This document shows positions 31,072 through 38,844 of a stretch of DNA of 43,420 bases, piece by piece. The notes below the pieces were generated by a model. The model saw only the letters and a list, made by a program, of their open reading frames with translations, did not search any database and had not been told where the DNA came from. The stretch comes from an uncultured bacterium (GTDB taxonomy: Bacteria > Bacillota > Clostridia > Oscillospirales > Oscillospiraceae), in the NCBI GenBank assembly GCA_949293165.1, contig CASFCW010000008.1:1-43420 (forward strand), written 5' to 3'. The position numbers were made by a program, and so were the translations under genes. Within the stretch, counting starts at the first letter, position 1. The number at the start of each line of letters is the position of its first letter.

Positions 31072-31437
31072 GTGGGAGATCTGGAGGAAAAGCTGAATGC
31101 GGTGCTGTCCGACCCCGGCGCCATGGAGCAGATCATGGCCCTGGCCCAGAGCCTGGGGGGCGGGGCCTCCGGAGCTCCCGCCGGGGAGCCTGAGCCGGAA
31201 GGGAAGGAGGACCCCTTCGGGGGGCTGGACCCTGAACTGCTTCAAATGGGGATGCGGCTGCTGGGGGAGTACCAGGGGGAGAATGCCGGCGTCACCCTGT
31301 TGGAGGCGCTGCGCCCCTTCCTCCGGCCGGAGCGGCAGGCCAAGGTGGACCGGGCGGTCCGGGCCGCCCGGCTGGGCCGGGCCGTGCGCGCCGCCATGGC
31401 CGCCATGAAGGAGCGGGAGGGACGGGAGCATGTATAA
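31072..31437 (+). CDS. Small helical protein, unknown (cassette gene 2)
   Basis: This 121-residue protein starts with GTG at 31072 behind AAAGGGGG. The N-terminus (GDLEEKLNAVLSDPGAMEQI) is followed by a Gly/Pro linker and a second helical half (LRPFLRPERQAKVDRAVRAA, then basic and Arg-rich). The repeated short DPxxMxxxM-like helices resemble gene 1. It overlaps gene 3 by 8 nt. From memory, similar small proteins recur in this order in Clostridia, but I cannot name a function. Confidence 0.7.
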   Translation: MGDLEEKLNAVLSDPGAMEQIMALAQSLGGGASGAPAGEPEPEGKEDPFGGLDPELLQMGMRLLGEYQGENAGVTLLEALRPFLRPERQAKVDRAVRAARLGRAVRAAMAAMKEREGREHV

Positions 31438-31741
31438 CCGCTACATACCGGACTGGGAGGGGCAGGCCGCCCAGGGGCCGGAATTCCGCCGGGCCGCCCC
31501 GGGAGGGAGGCCCGGCCGCCCCCCATCCCGGCCTGCGGGTTTATCCGGCCTGGCCGCCCTGCTGTCCCGGGAGGGGCTGGGCGGCCTGCTCCGCTCCCTG
31601 GGGTGGGAGCGGCTGGACGGGGGGGACCTTCTCCTGCTGCTGATCCTGCTGCTCATCCTGACGGAGGGGGAGGACCTGGAGCCCGCCGCTGCCCTGGGGC
31701 TGGTGGTGCTGATGGTGCTCATGGACGGCGGGGACGGGTAA
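31430..31741 (+). CDS. Small membrane protein, unknown (cassette gene 3)
   Basis: This 103-residue protein begins MYNRYIPDWEG and continues with a Gly/Pro/Arg-rich disordered region. It ends with two short hydrophobic helices (LLLLLILLLILTEGED and AALGLVVLMVLMD). Translation is coupled to gene 2 by an 8-nt overlap. The soluble-soluble-membrane order suggests that gene 3 recruits the others to the membrane, which is inference. A role in sporulation is possible in this lineage but not shown by the sequence. Confidence 0.7.
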   Translation: MYNRYIPDWEGQAAQGPEFRRAAPGGRPGRPPSRPAGLSGLAALLSREGLGGLLRSLGWERLDGGDLLLLLILLLILTEGEDLEPAAALGLVVLMVLMDGGDG

Positions 31742-31746
31742 ACAAA

Positions 31747-31777
31747 TCCGGAGGGACGGCTCAGCCATCCCTCCGGA
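31747..31777 (-). terminator. Terminator of the trpS-tagO-wecB operon
   Basis: 10-bp arms (31747-31756, 31768-31777) around 11 nt. The minus-strand tail is TTTGTTTA. It lies between the cassette and the last gene of the minus-strand operon. Confidence 0.75.
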
Positions 31778-31804
31778 CAGCGGCCGCGCATGGGGCAGAC
31801 CGGG

Positions 31805-32545
31805 TCACGTGGAAAAAAGCGTGCTGCCATCCGGCAGGTCAAAGGAGGTATCGGAGGGACAGGGGACGGTAATGCCGCCGACAGAGGACAGGCGGTACAC
31901 CACCTGCCCCCCCTGTTCCCGCTGGGCGGCCATCAGGAGGCCCTGGCCTACGCTGATCCAGAACCGCTCAACGCTGTTTGCGCCCCGCTGGACGGCGGCA
32001 TACACGCAGGCTGTGCCGTCCTTCATCTCATACCCGGCCTCCAGAATATCCGACGGGTGGGCGTCCAGAAGGGACTCGTAAGTGGGGATGATTTGGGCCA
32101 GGTCGTCCCCGGCGGCGTCCACCGGCGCCTGAAGCAGCTGGGAGGAACCCTCATACCAGCTGTACAGCGCCTGGCCGTCGGACAGGCGGTTTTCCACCGC
32201 GCCGCTTTGGTCGTCCAGGCGGGCGTAGGTATAGCCCTGGTGGTGCCACACCTGGACGGAGGTGGCGCTGCCCCCGCCGCTCCACAGGTATTCCACCGTC
32301 AGCTCCCGGTAGTAGCTGTCCGGCCGGGCGATGGTCTCCACAATGGCCTGCACCGTCTCCGGTGTGGCCGCCACCAGCCAGTAGTGCCCAAAGGCCGATT
32401 CCCCCTGCTGGGCATCGTCCGGGTCAGCCAGGGAGACTGATGGGATGCTGTGGAGAAAAACGGTTCGGCTGAAGCTGGCGAGGAGGGCGACCATCACCAG
32501 GGCGATGATGCTGAGGGTGATGGTCAGCCGGTTTTTCTTGTCCAA
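31805..32545 (-). CDS. Membrane-anchored extracytoplasmic protein, unknown
   Basis: This 246-residue protein starts with TTG at 32545 behind GGAGGTG. A short N-terminal TM helix (about 7-26, LTITLSIIALVMVALLASF) anchors a soluble outer part. The rest is mixed alpha/beta, with repeated Tyr-rich strands (YYRELTVEYLWSGG, YTYARLDDQSG) resembling lipoprotein-carrier folds. I would not name a family. It is the last gene after trpS, tagO and wecB, 37 nt from wecB, hinting at a role at the cell envelope. Confidence 0.75.
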   Translation of the reverse strand: MDKKNRLTITLSIIALVMVALLASFSRTVFLHSIPSVSLADPDDAQQGESAFGHYWLVAATPETVQAIVETIARPDSYYRELTVEYLWSGGGSATSVQVWHHQGYTYARLDDQSGAVENRLSDGQALYSWYEGSSQLLQAPVDAAGDDLAQIIPTYESLLDAHPSDILEAGYEMKDGTACVYAAVQRGANSVERFWISVGQGLLMAAQREQGGQVVYRLSSVGGITVPCPSDTSFDLPDGSTLFST

Positions 32546-32582
32546 GGCGCACCTCCAGACGGAAAATCAAACAAGGACCGCG

Positions 32583-33731
32583 TCAGCCGCCGAAGGGGAC
32601 GGGGGCGTCCGGGCTGAGGCCGAAGTGATACTCAATGGCCTGGGCAATCCGGCGGCAGGCCCGGCCGTCCCCATAGGGGTTGACGGCGTGGGCCATGGCG
32701 TGGTAGGCCCCTTCGTCGGTGAGCAGCCGGCTGGCCTGGGAGAAGATTTCCTCCTCGTCCACACCGGCCAGGCGGACCGTGCCTGCCGCCACGGCCTCGG
32801 GGCGCTCTGTCTCCCTGCGGAGCACCAGCACAGGCTTCCCCAGGGCGGGAGCCTCCTCCTGAAGCCCGCCGGAATCGGTCATAACCAGGTAGCTCCGGGC
32901 CATCAGATTGTGCATCTCATCCACCGACAGGGGCGCAATCAGGTGGATTCGGGGGTGGTTGTCCAGGAAACGGTGGGCGGCCTCCTGCACCACAGGGGAG
33001 AGATGGACGGGGTACACCAGCTCCACCTGGGGGAAGGCGTCGGCAATCCGCCGCAGGGCCGTCATGATCCGCTCCATGGGCTGGCCGTAGTTTTCCCGGC
33101 GGTGGCAGGTGACCAGAATCACCCGCTTCCCCTGGTAGTCCAGGGAATTCAAAGTGCTGTCTGAAAAGGTGTAATCCTTTACAACTGTTGTCTGAAGGGC
33201 GTCAATCACAGTGTTGCCGGTGATATACACGCCCTGGGTGATGTTCTCCCGGGCCAGATTGTCCCGGTTGGTGACGGTGGGGCAGAAGTGCAGGTCGGCA
33301 ATGGCCCCCACCATCTTCCGGTTCATCTCCTCCGGGAAGGGGGACCACTTGTCGTAGGTGCGGAGGCCGGCCTCCACATGGCCCACGGGGATTTGGTGGT
33401 AAAAGGCGGCCAGCGCGCCGGCGAAGGTGGTGGAGGTGTCCCCGTGGACCAGCACCAGATCCGGCTTTGCCTCCTCCAGCACCTGGTCCATGCCGGTGAG
33501 GCAACGGCTGGTGATGGAGGACAGGCTCTGGCGGGGCTGCATGATGTTCAAATCAAAATCCGGATTCAGGCCGAAGATGTTCAGCACGGAGTCCAGCATC
33601 TCCCGGTGCTGGGCGGTGACGCAGCACAGGGGCCGGATGCCCGGGTGCCGGGCCAGCTCCAGGGCCAGGGGGGCCATCTTAATGGCCTCCGGACGGGTGC
33701 CGAAGATGGTCATGACGGTGATTGGCTTCAT
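32583..33731 (-). CDS. wecB: UDP-GlcNAc 2-epimerase (non-hydrolysing)
   Basis: This 382-residue enzyme (WecB/MnaA) converts UDP-GlcNAc to UDP-ManNAc for wall polymer linkage units. The N-terminal IFGTRPEAIKMAPLAL, then VHGDTSTTFAGAL and HVEAGLRTYDKWSPFPEE, then MTDSGGLQEEAPALGKPVLV are the family signatures. The start overlaps the tagO stop (ATGA). With TagO it supplies the first lipid-linked steps of teichoic-acid-like polymer assembly. Confidence 0.95.
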   Translation of the reverse strand: MKPITVMTIFGTRPEAIKMAPLALELARHPGIRPLCCVTAQHREMLDSVLNIFGLNPDFDLNIMQPRQSLSSITSRCLTGMDQVLEEAKPDLVLVHGDTSTTFAGALAAFYHQIPVGHVEAGLRTYDKWSPFPEEMNRKMVGAIADLHFCPTVTNRDNLARENITQGVYITGNTVIDALQTTVVKDYTFSDSTLNSLDYQGKRVILVTCHRRENYGQPMERIMTALRRIADAFPQVELVYPVHLSPVVQEAAHRFLDNHPRIHLIAPLSVDEMHNLMARSYLVMTDSGGLQEEAPALGKPVLVLRRETERPEAVAAGTVRLAGVDEEEIFSQASRLLTDEGAYHAMAHAVNPYGDGRACRRIAQAIEYHFGLSPDAPVPFGG

Positions 33732-34894
33732 TTGTCTGATCTCTCCTCTTCTCCGAAAAAGTGGTCGTTGCCCGCCACGTCCCTGGGGGGGTCCTGGAGC
33801 TTTCTGGGTCTCGCGCCGGAGGAGGGAGGCGGCTGGGGCCCCTCCTCATGGTCGCCGGCGCGGTTGAGGTAGAGGGTGGCGTACAGGCCGCCCACCAGGC
33901 ACACCGTCAGGAAAAACAGCATTGCCTTTACCGCGGTGGTGGTGGTCAGCAGCACGGCGGACAGGCCCAATATGGCGCTGATGATATACAGCACCGCCAC
34001 CGCCTGCTTTTGGCTGAATCCCATATCAATCAGGCGGTGATGGATGTGCCCCCGGTCAGGGGCCATGGGGCTCTGCCCCTTGGATACCCGGCGGAAAATG
34101 GCAAAGCAGGTGTCGAAGATGGGCAGGCCCACCACCAGGAAGGGGACGGCGAAGGAGATGATGGCGTAGGACTTGAACAGGCCGTTGATGGACACCGTGG
34201 CCAGGATAAAGCCCAGGAAGGTGGAGCCGGTATCCCCCATGAAGATGCGGGCGGGGTTCAGGTTGTAGGGCAGGAAGCCGATGCAGGCCCCCGCCAGGGC
34301 CGCCATGAGCAGGGCCACATCGGGCTCCGCCACCGCCAGGGCGATCACCAGCATGGTCATGGAGCTGATGGTGGAAACGCCGCAGGCCAGGCCGTCCAAC
34401 CCGTCAATCAGGTTGACGGCGTTGGTGATGGCTACAATCCAGATAACAGAGAAGGGGACGGACAGCCAGCCCAGCTCCCAGTAGGGCTCGGCGCTGAAAA
34501 TATTGGGGTTGGAGAGGATGTCGATTTTATTGCCCATCAGCACGGCGATCAGGGCGGCCACAATCTGGATGAGGAACTTGGGCTTGGCGGGCAGGGCAAA
34601 GATGTCGTCAAAGATGCCCAGCACCACAATGACGACCGAGCCCAGAAGCATGCCCCGCAGGGCCGGGTCCAGGGGCTGAAAGATCAGGGTGGACAGGAGA
34701 AAGCCGAAGAAAATGGCCAGGCCGCCCATCCGGGGGATGGGGTGGTGGTGCATTCTCCGGTTGTCCTTGGGCACGTCCACCGCGCCGATGCGGAAGGCCA
34801 GGGTGCGCACCACAGGGGTGGAGATAAAGGAGATCAGTGCCGCCACAATCAAAGCGGCGGCCACCATACCCAGCACAGACAGTTGAACGGACAT
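33728..34894 (-). CDS. tagO: Undecaprenyl-phosphate GlcNAc-1-P transferase (TagO/WecA)
   Basis: This 388-residue polytopic enzyme transfers GlcNAc-1-phosphate from UDP-GlcNAc to undecaprenyl phosphate. Family motifs are VPKDNRRMHHHPIPRMGGLA, NAVNLIDGLDGLACG (catalytic aspartates), FMGDTGSTFLG and PDRGHIHHRLIDMGFS. About 10-11 TM helices are visible, followed by a short Pro-rich cytoplasmic tail. GGAGCG lies upstream of 34894. It is coupled to wecB by a 4-nt overlap and 14 nt from trpS. Confidence 0.95.
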   Translation of the reverse strand: MSVQLSVLGMVAAALIVAALISFISTPVVRTLAFRIGAVDVPKDNRRMHHHPIPRMGGLAIFFGFLLSTLIFQPLDPALRGMLLGSVVIVVLGIFDDIFALPAKPKFLIQIVAALIAVLMGNKIDILSNPNIFSAEPYWELGWLSVPFSVIWIVAITNAVNLIDGLDGLACGVSTISSMTMLVIALAVAEPDVALLMAALAGACIGFLPYNLNPARIFMGDTGSTFLGFILATVSINGLFKSYAIISFAVPFLVVGLPIFDTCFAIFRRVSKGQSPMAPDRGHIHHRLIDMGFSQKQAVAVLYIISAILGLSAVLLTTTTAVKAMLFFLTVCLVGGLYATLYLNRAGDHEEGPQPPPSSGARPRKLQDPPRDVAGNDHFFGEEERSDK

Positions 34895-34908
34895 GAGACG
34901 CTCCTTTG

Positions 34909-35904
34909 TTACCGGGCCACCAGGCCGATCTTTTTATATACCTTCCGCAGCGTCTTGTTGGCGGTGTAGGAGGCCTTTTCCGCGCCGGATTTATAGACGC
35001 TCTCCAGATAGGCCTTGTCCGCCAGAATCCGGGAGGCCTCCTCCCGGATGGGGCGCAGGTGCTCAATGACCGCCTCGCCCACGCGGGGCTTGAACTGCCC
35101 GTAGCCGCAGCCGTCAAACTCCGCCTCAATCCGCTCGTAGCTCTCACCGGTGACGGCGGAGTAGATGGACATGAGGTTGGCCACGCCGGGCTTGTGCTCC
35201 GGGTCGTAGCGGACGCAGCGCTCCGTGTCGCTGTCGGTAATGGCCCGCTTGAACTTCCGCTGGATGTCCTCCGGCTTTTCCATCAGGAACACGCAGCCCT
35301 CCGGCATGGATTTGCTCATCTTGCTGTCGGGGGCGTTGAGGGACATGACCCGGGCGCCGGTTTCGGGGATGTAGGGCTCAGGCACCTTGAACACATCCCC
35401 GTAAATGTGGTTGAACCGCTGGGCCACGTTCCGGGTCAGCTCCACGTGCTGCTTCTGGTCATGGCCCACAGGCACCAGGTCGGGCTGGTAGAGCAGAATG
35501 TCCGCCGCCATCAGGGAGGGGTAGGTGAACAGGCCGCCGTTGACGTTGTCGGCGTGCTTGGCGGCCTTATCCTTGAATTGGGTCATCCGGCTCAGCTCGC
35601 CGAACATGGTGTAGCAGTTCAGAATCCAGCCCAGCTCCGCGTGGGCGGGGACGTGGGATTGGATGAACAGGGTGTTCTTTTCCGGGTCCAGGCCGCAGGC
35701 GATGTACTGGGCCAGCTGCTCCAGGGTGCGGCGGCGCAGGTCCGCCGGCACCTGGCGGACGGTGATGGTGTGCAGGTCGGCCATAAAGTAGTAGCAGTCA
35801 AACTCCTCAGCCCGACTGCCCCAGTTCTTAATTGCTCCCAGATAGTTGCCCAGATGCAGGTCTCCGCTGGGCTGGATGCCGGAGAGCATAACTTTCTTTT
35901 CCAT
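34909..35904 (-). CDS. trpS: Tryptophanyl-tRNA synthetase
   Basis: This 331-residue class I synthetase charges tRNA-Trp. The HIGH motif is HLGN (17-20, in SGIQPSGDLHLGNYLGAIKN) and KMSKS is in DSKMSKSMPEG. SIYSAVTGESYE and KTLRKVYKKIGL close the C-terminus. It starts at 35904 with a weak AAAGG upstream. No T-box was found in the 120-base upstream region, only a standard promoter. It is the first gene of the operon with tagO, wecB and the unknown at 31805. Confidence 0.96.
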   Translation of the reverse strand: MEKKVMLSGIQPSGDLHLGNYLGAIKNWGSRAEEFDCYYFMADLHTITVRQVPADLRRRTLEQLAQYIACGLDPEKNTLFIQSHVPAHAELGWILNCYTMFGELSRMTQFKDKAAKHADNVNGGLFTYPSLMAADILLYQPDLVPVGHDQKQHVELTRNVAQRFNHIYGDVFKVPEPYIPETGARVMSLNAPDSKMSKSMPEGCVFLMEKPEDIQRKFKRAITDSDTERCVRYDPEHKPGVANLMSIYSAVTGESYERIEAEFDGCGYGQFKPRVGEAVIEHLRPIREEASRILADKAYLESVYKSGAEKASYTANKTLRKVYKKIGLVAR

Positions 35905-35952
35905 TTGTCGAACACAACCTTTGCGGGAAAATTTCTACAAGAATACCCAGAT

Positions 35953-35981
35953 ATCATATCACAACCTCCCTCCCCTTGCAA
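35953..35981 (-). promoter_or_regulatory. Promoter of trpS-tagO-wecB
   Basis: On the minus strand TTGCAA (35981-35976), 17 bases, TATGAT (35958-35953). Confidence 0.75.
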
Positions 35982-35988
35982 TACAAAT

Positions 35989-36020
35989 CCGCCCCCGCGC
36001 CGGAAAAGGAACGGGGGCGG
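35989..36020 (-). terminator. Hairpin after sigG
   Basis: CCGCCCCCG (35989-35997) pairs with CGGGGGCGG (36012-36020), then ATTTGTATT on the minus strand. The T tail is weak, so it may be leaky into trpS. Confidence 0.5.
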
Positions 36021-36023
36021 AAG

Positions 36024-36794
36024 CTAAAGCTCCTTTCGGATCTGGCCCAGGGCGTGCTTTTCCAGCCTGGACACCTGGGCCTGGGAGATGCCGATTTCCC
36101 GGGACACCTCCATCTGGGTCTTGCTCTGGTAAAACCGCATGGCGAGGATTTTCTGTTCCCTGGGGGTGAGCTTGGACAGGGCCTGGTTCAGGGCGATATG
36201 CTCCACCCAGCGCTCGTCGCTGTTTTTGGGGTCCCGGACCTGGTCCATGACGCATACGGTGTCCCCGCTGTCGGAGTATATGGGCTCGTAAAGGGAGACC
36301 GGCTCCACAATGGCGTCCAGGGCCATGACCACCTCCTCCCGCTTGACCCCAATCATGGCGGCCAGCTCCTCCACGGTGGGCTCCTTCTGGTGCTGGGCCA
36401 GGTAGGCCTCCTTGGCCTGGAGCACCCGGTAGGCCGTGTCCCGCATGGCCCGGGACACCCGCATGGCGCTGTTGTCCCGGAGATACCGGCGGATCTCGCC
36501 TACAATCATGGGCACGCCGTAGGTGGAAAAGCGCACGTTCAGGTCGGTGTTGAAATTGTCAATGGCCTTCATCAGCCCGATGCAGCCCACCTGAAATAAA
36601 TCATCCACGTTTTCTCCCCGGTTGGAAAACCGGTGGATGACGGAAAGCACCAGCCGCAGGTTTCCCGCGATAAGCTCCTCCCTGGCCTGCTTGTCTCCCG
36701 CCCTGGCCCGGAGCAGAAGGGCGCGGGTCTCCTCACTTTTCAGCACTTTCAGCCTTGCGGTGTTGACGCCGCACAGCTCCACCTTGTTCTGCAT
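36024..36794 (-). CDS. sigG: Sporulation sigma factor SigG
   Basis: This 256-residue sigma-70 family protein directs late forespore transcription. The N-terminus NKVELCGVNTARLKVL is the SigG-specific segment. Region 2 includes NLRLVLSVIHRFSNRGEN and FSTYGVPMIVGEIRRYLRD. Region 4 has LTPREQKILAMRFYQSKTQM and EVSREIGISQAQVSRLE. The start at 36794 follows AGGAGG. The anti-sigma-sensitive N-terminus is intact. The spoIIGA-sigE pair that often precedes sigG is not here, and a forespore-type promoter is seen directly upstream. Confidence 0.95.
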   Translation of the reverse strand: MQNKVELCGVNTARLKVLKSEETRALLLRARAGDKQAREELIAGNLRLVLSVIHRFSNRGENVDDLFQVGCIGLMKAIDNFNTDLNVRFSTYGVPMIVGEIRRYLRDNSAMRVSRAMRDTAYRVLQAKEAYLAQHQKEPTVEELAAMIGVKREEVVMALDAIVEPVSLYEPIYSDSGDTVCVMDQVRDPKNSDERWVEHIALNQALSKLTPREQKILAMRFYQSKTQMEVSREIGISQAQVSRLEKHALGQIRKEL

Positions 36795-36827
36795 GGGCAC
36801 GCAAACCTCCTGCCTGGAAGATAAAAT

Positions 36828-36856
36828 CAGTATTTCCCAGGGCAGGGGAATCATGC
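36828..36856 (-). promoter_or_regulatory. Candidate sigma-F/sigma-G promoter of sigG
   Basis: On the minus strand GCATG (36856-36852), 14 bases, then GGAAATACTG (36837-36828). This fits the forespore pattern GYATA plus GGNRANANT only roughly. No sigma-A promoter is visible here. Confidence 0.5.
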
Positions 36857-36944
36857 GCGATCAGGGCGGGGGATATTTTTTTCCGTGGGACAGGGTTCGA
36901 TGGATTTTCCAGGCGGGTTTGTCCTTCCCTTTCCAGGGGGGGTG

Positions 36945-37028
36945 TGATATAATAGCCCCACAGCGATTATTATACCTGGAATTTAGGGCCCTTCTGTGCC
37001 GGTTTCCCGCCGCTTTGCGGTGCGCAAA
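36945..37028 (+). promoter_or_regulatory. Extended -10 promoter and palindrome before the aldolase gene
   Basis: TGA-TATAAT (36945-36953) forms an extended -10 with a poor -35. In the roughly 150-nt leader lies a perfect 15-bp palindrome TTTGCGGTGCGCAAA (37014-37028), suitable for a dimeric repressor. The remaining leader to 37113 shows no frame. Confidence 0.5.
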
Positions 37029-37113
37029 CCATCATGGGGCTTGCGGCGATGGCATAATAAGGCGCGGAAGAGTCCAGTCAACCGGATGAAAGGAACAGAA
37101 AGGATGGTCGCAT

Positions 37114-37746
37114 ATGCCTACCATGAGAGAGTTGTCCCAGGATCACAAGATCTGCGCGATTTTGCGGAATGTCCCCGATGAAGTCGTGGTGGATTACGCC
37201 AAGGCCTGCGTGGAGGGCGGGGTGAGCCAGTTCGAGGTGGCCATGAACACCCCCACCGCCCCCTGGCAGATTGCCCGGCTGCGGGAATATTTCGGCGGCA
37301 GCGCCATTGTGGGCGCGGGGACGGTCGTCACCCCCCAGCGGTGCAGGCAGGCCCATGAGGCGGGGGCCCAGTTTTTCCTCACCCCCTCGGCGGCGGTCTG
37401 CACCCTGGAATACTGCCGGAAAAGCGGAATCCCCCTGCTGCCCGGCGTTATGACGCCCAGCGACGTGGGCCTGTGCCTGGAGTATGGGTTCGACCTGATG
37501 AAGCTGTTCCCCGCCGGGGATCTGCCCGCCGGCTATATCAAGAGCCTGAAGGGCCCCTTTGACGGCACCGACTATGTGGCGGTGGGCGGCGTGACGCCGG
37601 ACAACATCCGCACCTTCTTCCAGAATGGATTCGTGGGCGTGGGCATCGGCAGCAACCTGTTCCCCAAGGAGTATGCCGCCCAGCGCCGGTGGGATCTGGC
37701 CGCCCAGGCGGTGGCCAAGCTGGTGGAAGCCGCTTCCGGCGTGTAA
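37114..37746 (+). CDS. eda: KDPG/KDPGal-type aldolase (Eda/DgoA family)
   Basis: This 210-residue class I aldolase cleaves 2-keto-3-deoxy-6-phospho-gluconate or -galactonate into pyruvate and glyceraldehyde 3-phosphate. The Schiff-base lysine is in DLMKLFPAG. Catalytic glutamate and phosphate loops are in QFEVAMNTP, VGAGTVVTPQRC and YVAVGGVTPDNI. Overall length and motifs match Eda/KdgA; the adjacent DgoK-like kinase favours the galactonate route. AAAGG lies 12 nt upstream of the start. The kinase follows by 14 nt. Confidence 0.92.
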   Translation: MPTMRELSQDHKICAILRNVPDEVVVDYAKACVEGGVSQFEVAMNTPTAPWQIARLREYFGGSAIVGAGTVVTPQRCRQAHEAGAQFFLTPSAAVCTLEYCRKSGIPLLPGVMTPSDVGLCLEYGFDLMKLFPAGDLPAGYIKSLKGPFDGTDYVAVGGVTPDNIRTFFQNGFVGVGIGSNLFPKEYAAQRRWDLAAQAVAKLVEAASGV

Positions 37747-37760
37747 GGGGGGCTGCCGCG

Positions 37761-38780
37761 ATGGAGAAGAAACAGTATCTGCTGACCGTTGACGGGGGGA
37801 CCACCAATACCAGAGCCGCCCTCTGGACCACAGAGGGGGAGCTGCTGGACCGCTGCGGCGCCAGCGTGGGCGTGCGGGACACCGCCATGGACGGCGGGGA
37901 CAACAGCCGCCTGTGCCAGGCGGTTCGGGACTGCCTGGCCGGCCTGGTGGAGCGGGGCGGCATCGGCTGGGACCAGGTGAAGGCCATCCTGGCCTCCGGC
38001 ATGATTACATCCAATGTGGGGCTGACGGAGATCCCCCATCTTCCCGCCCCGGCCGGCGTGGACGAGCTGGCCCGGGGGGCGGTTGCGGTGGACCTGCCCC
38101 AGGCAGCCCCCATGCCCATCCACTTCATCCCCGGGGTGAAGAACACCGCCTCCGCCATCGACCTGGACAACTTTGAGTCCATGGACATGATGCGGGGCGA
38201 GGAGGTGGAGGCCGTCGCCCTGATCCAGCGCTGCCGCGCGGGCAGGCCCATGCTGCTGGTGCTGCCCGGCAGCCACAGCAAGTTTGTGGGGGTCAACGCC
38301 CAGGGGCAGATCACCGGGTGCCTCACCTCCATCACCGGCGAGCTGCTGTCGGTGATTACCAACGACACCATCCTGGCCGACGCGGTGGAGCGCTCCTTCG
38401 TGGACGAGGCCCACTATAACCGGGAGATGATGCTGCTGGGTTACGAGACGGCCCGGCGGGTGGGCCTGGGACGGGCCTGCTTCTCCGGACGGGTGATGAA
38501 GCTCTTTGCCGGGCAGGATCACTTCGCGGTCGCCAACTACCTGCTGGGCTGCGTGCTGGAAAACGACCTGAAGGCCCTCCAGGGCAGCCAGGCCATCCGG
38601 CCCGGCGCCGACACCCATGTGGTGATTGCCGGGAAGCAGCCCCTGTCCCGGGCGATCTATGACCTGCTGGTAAACAGCGGGCGGTTTGCCCACGTGGAGG
38701 AGGTCCGCCTGGAGGCGGGGACCTCTCTCAGCGGCCAGGGCTGCCTGCTGGTGGCCCGGAGCATGGGCCTGATCCCCTGA
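37761..38780 (+). CDS. dgoK: 2-dehydro-3-deoxygalactonokinase
   Basis: This 339-residue kinase of the actin/hexokinase fold (DgoK family) phosphorylates 2-keto-3-deoxygalactonate. The phosphate loop is VDGGTTNTRAALW at the N-terminus, followed by VRDTAMDGGD, ASGMITSNVGLTEIPHL, MRGEEVEAVALIQ and PGSHSKFVGV, all family motifs. The start at 37761 follows AAGGGGGG. With the aldolase it converts 2-keto-3-deoxygalactonate to pyruvate and triose phosphate. The sugar-acid dehydratase that makes this substrate is not in the window. Confidence 0.93.
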   Translation: MEKKQYLLTVDGGTTNTRAALWTTEGELLDRCGASVGVRDTAMDGGDNSRLCQAVRDCLAGLVERGGIGWDQVKAILASGMITSNVGLTEIPHLPAPAGVDELARGAVAVDLPQAAPMPIHFIPGVKNTASAIDLDNFESMDMMRGEEVEAVALIQRCRAGRPMLLVLPGSHSKFVGVNAQGQITGCLTSITGELLSVITNDTILADAVERSFVDEAHYNREMMLLGYETARRVGLGRACFSGRVMKLFAGQDHFAVANYLLGCVLENDLKALQGSQAIRPGADTHVVIAGKQPLSRAIYDLLVNSGRFAHVEEVRLEAGTSLSGQGCLLVARSMGLIP

Positions 38781-38790
38781 ACCACAAAAA

Positions 38791-38826
38791 AAGGCCCGGA
38801 ATCCAATCGGATTCCGGGCCTTTTTT
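38791..38826. terminator. Bidirectional terminator between dgoK and tctA
   Basis: 14-bp arms (38791-38804 and 38809-38822) with a 4-nt loop, preceded by an A run and followed by TTTTTT. Two converging operons end here. Confidence 0.93.
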
Positions 38827-38844
38827 GCTTCTGGGGGAAGGCGC

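Noticed and set aside
35905-36023. Tryptophan T-box before trpS
   Set aside because: The gap is only about 120 bases and has no TGGNACCGCG core.
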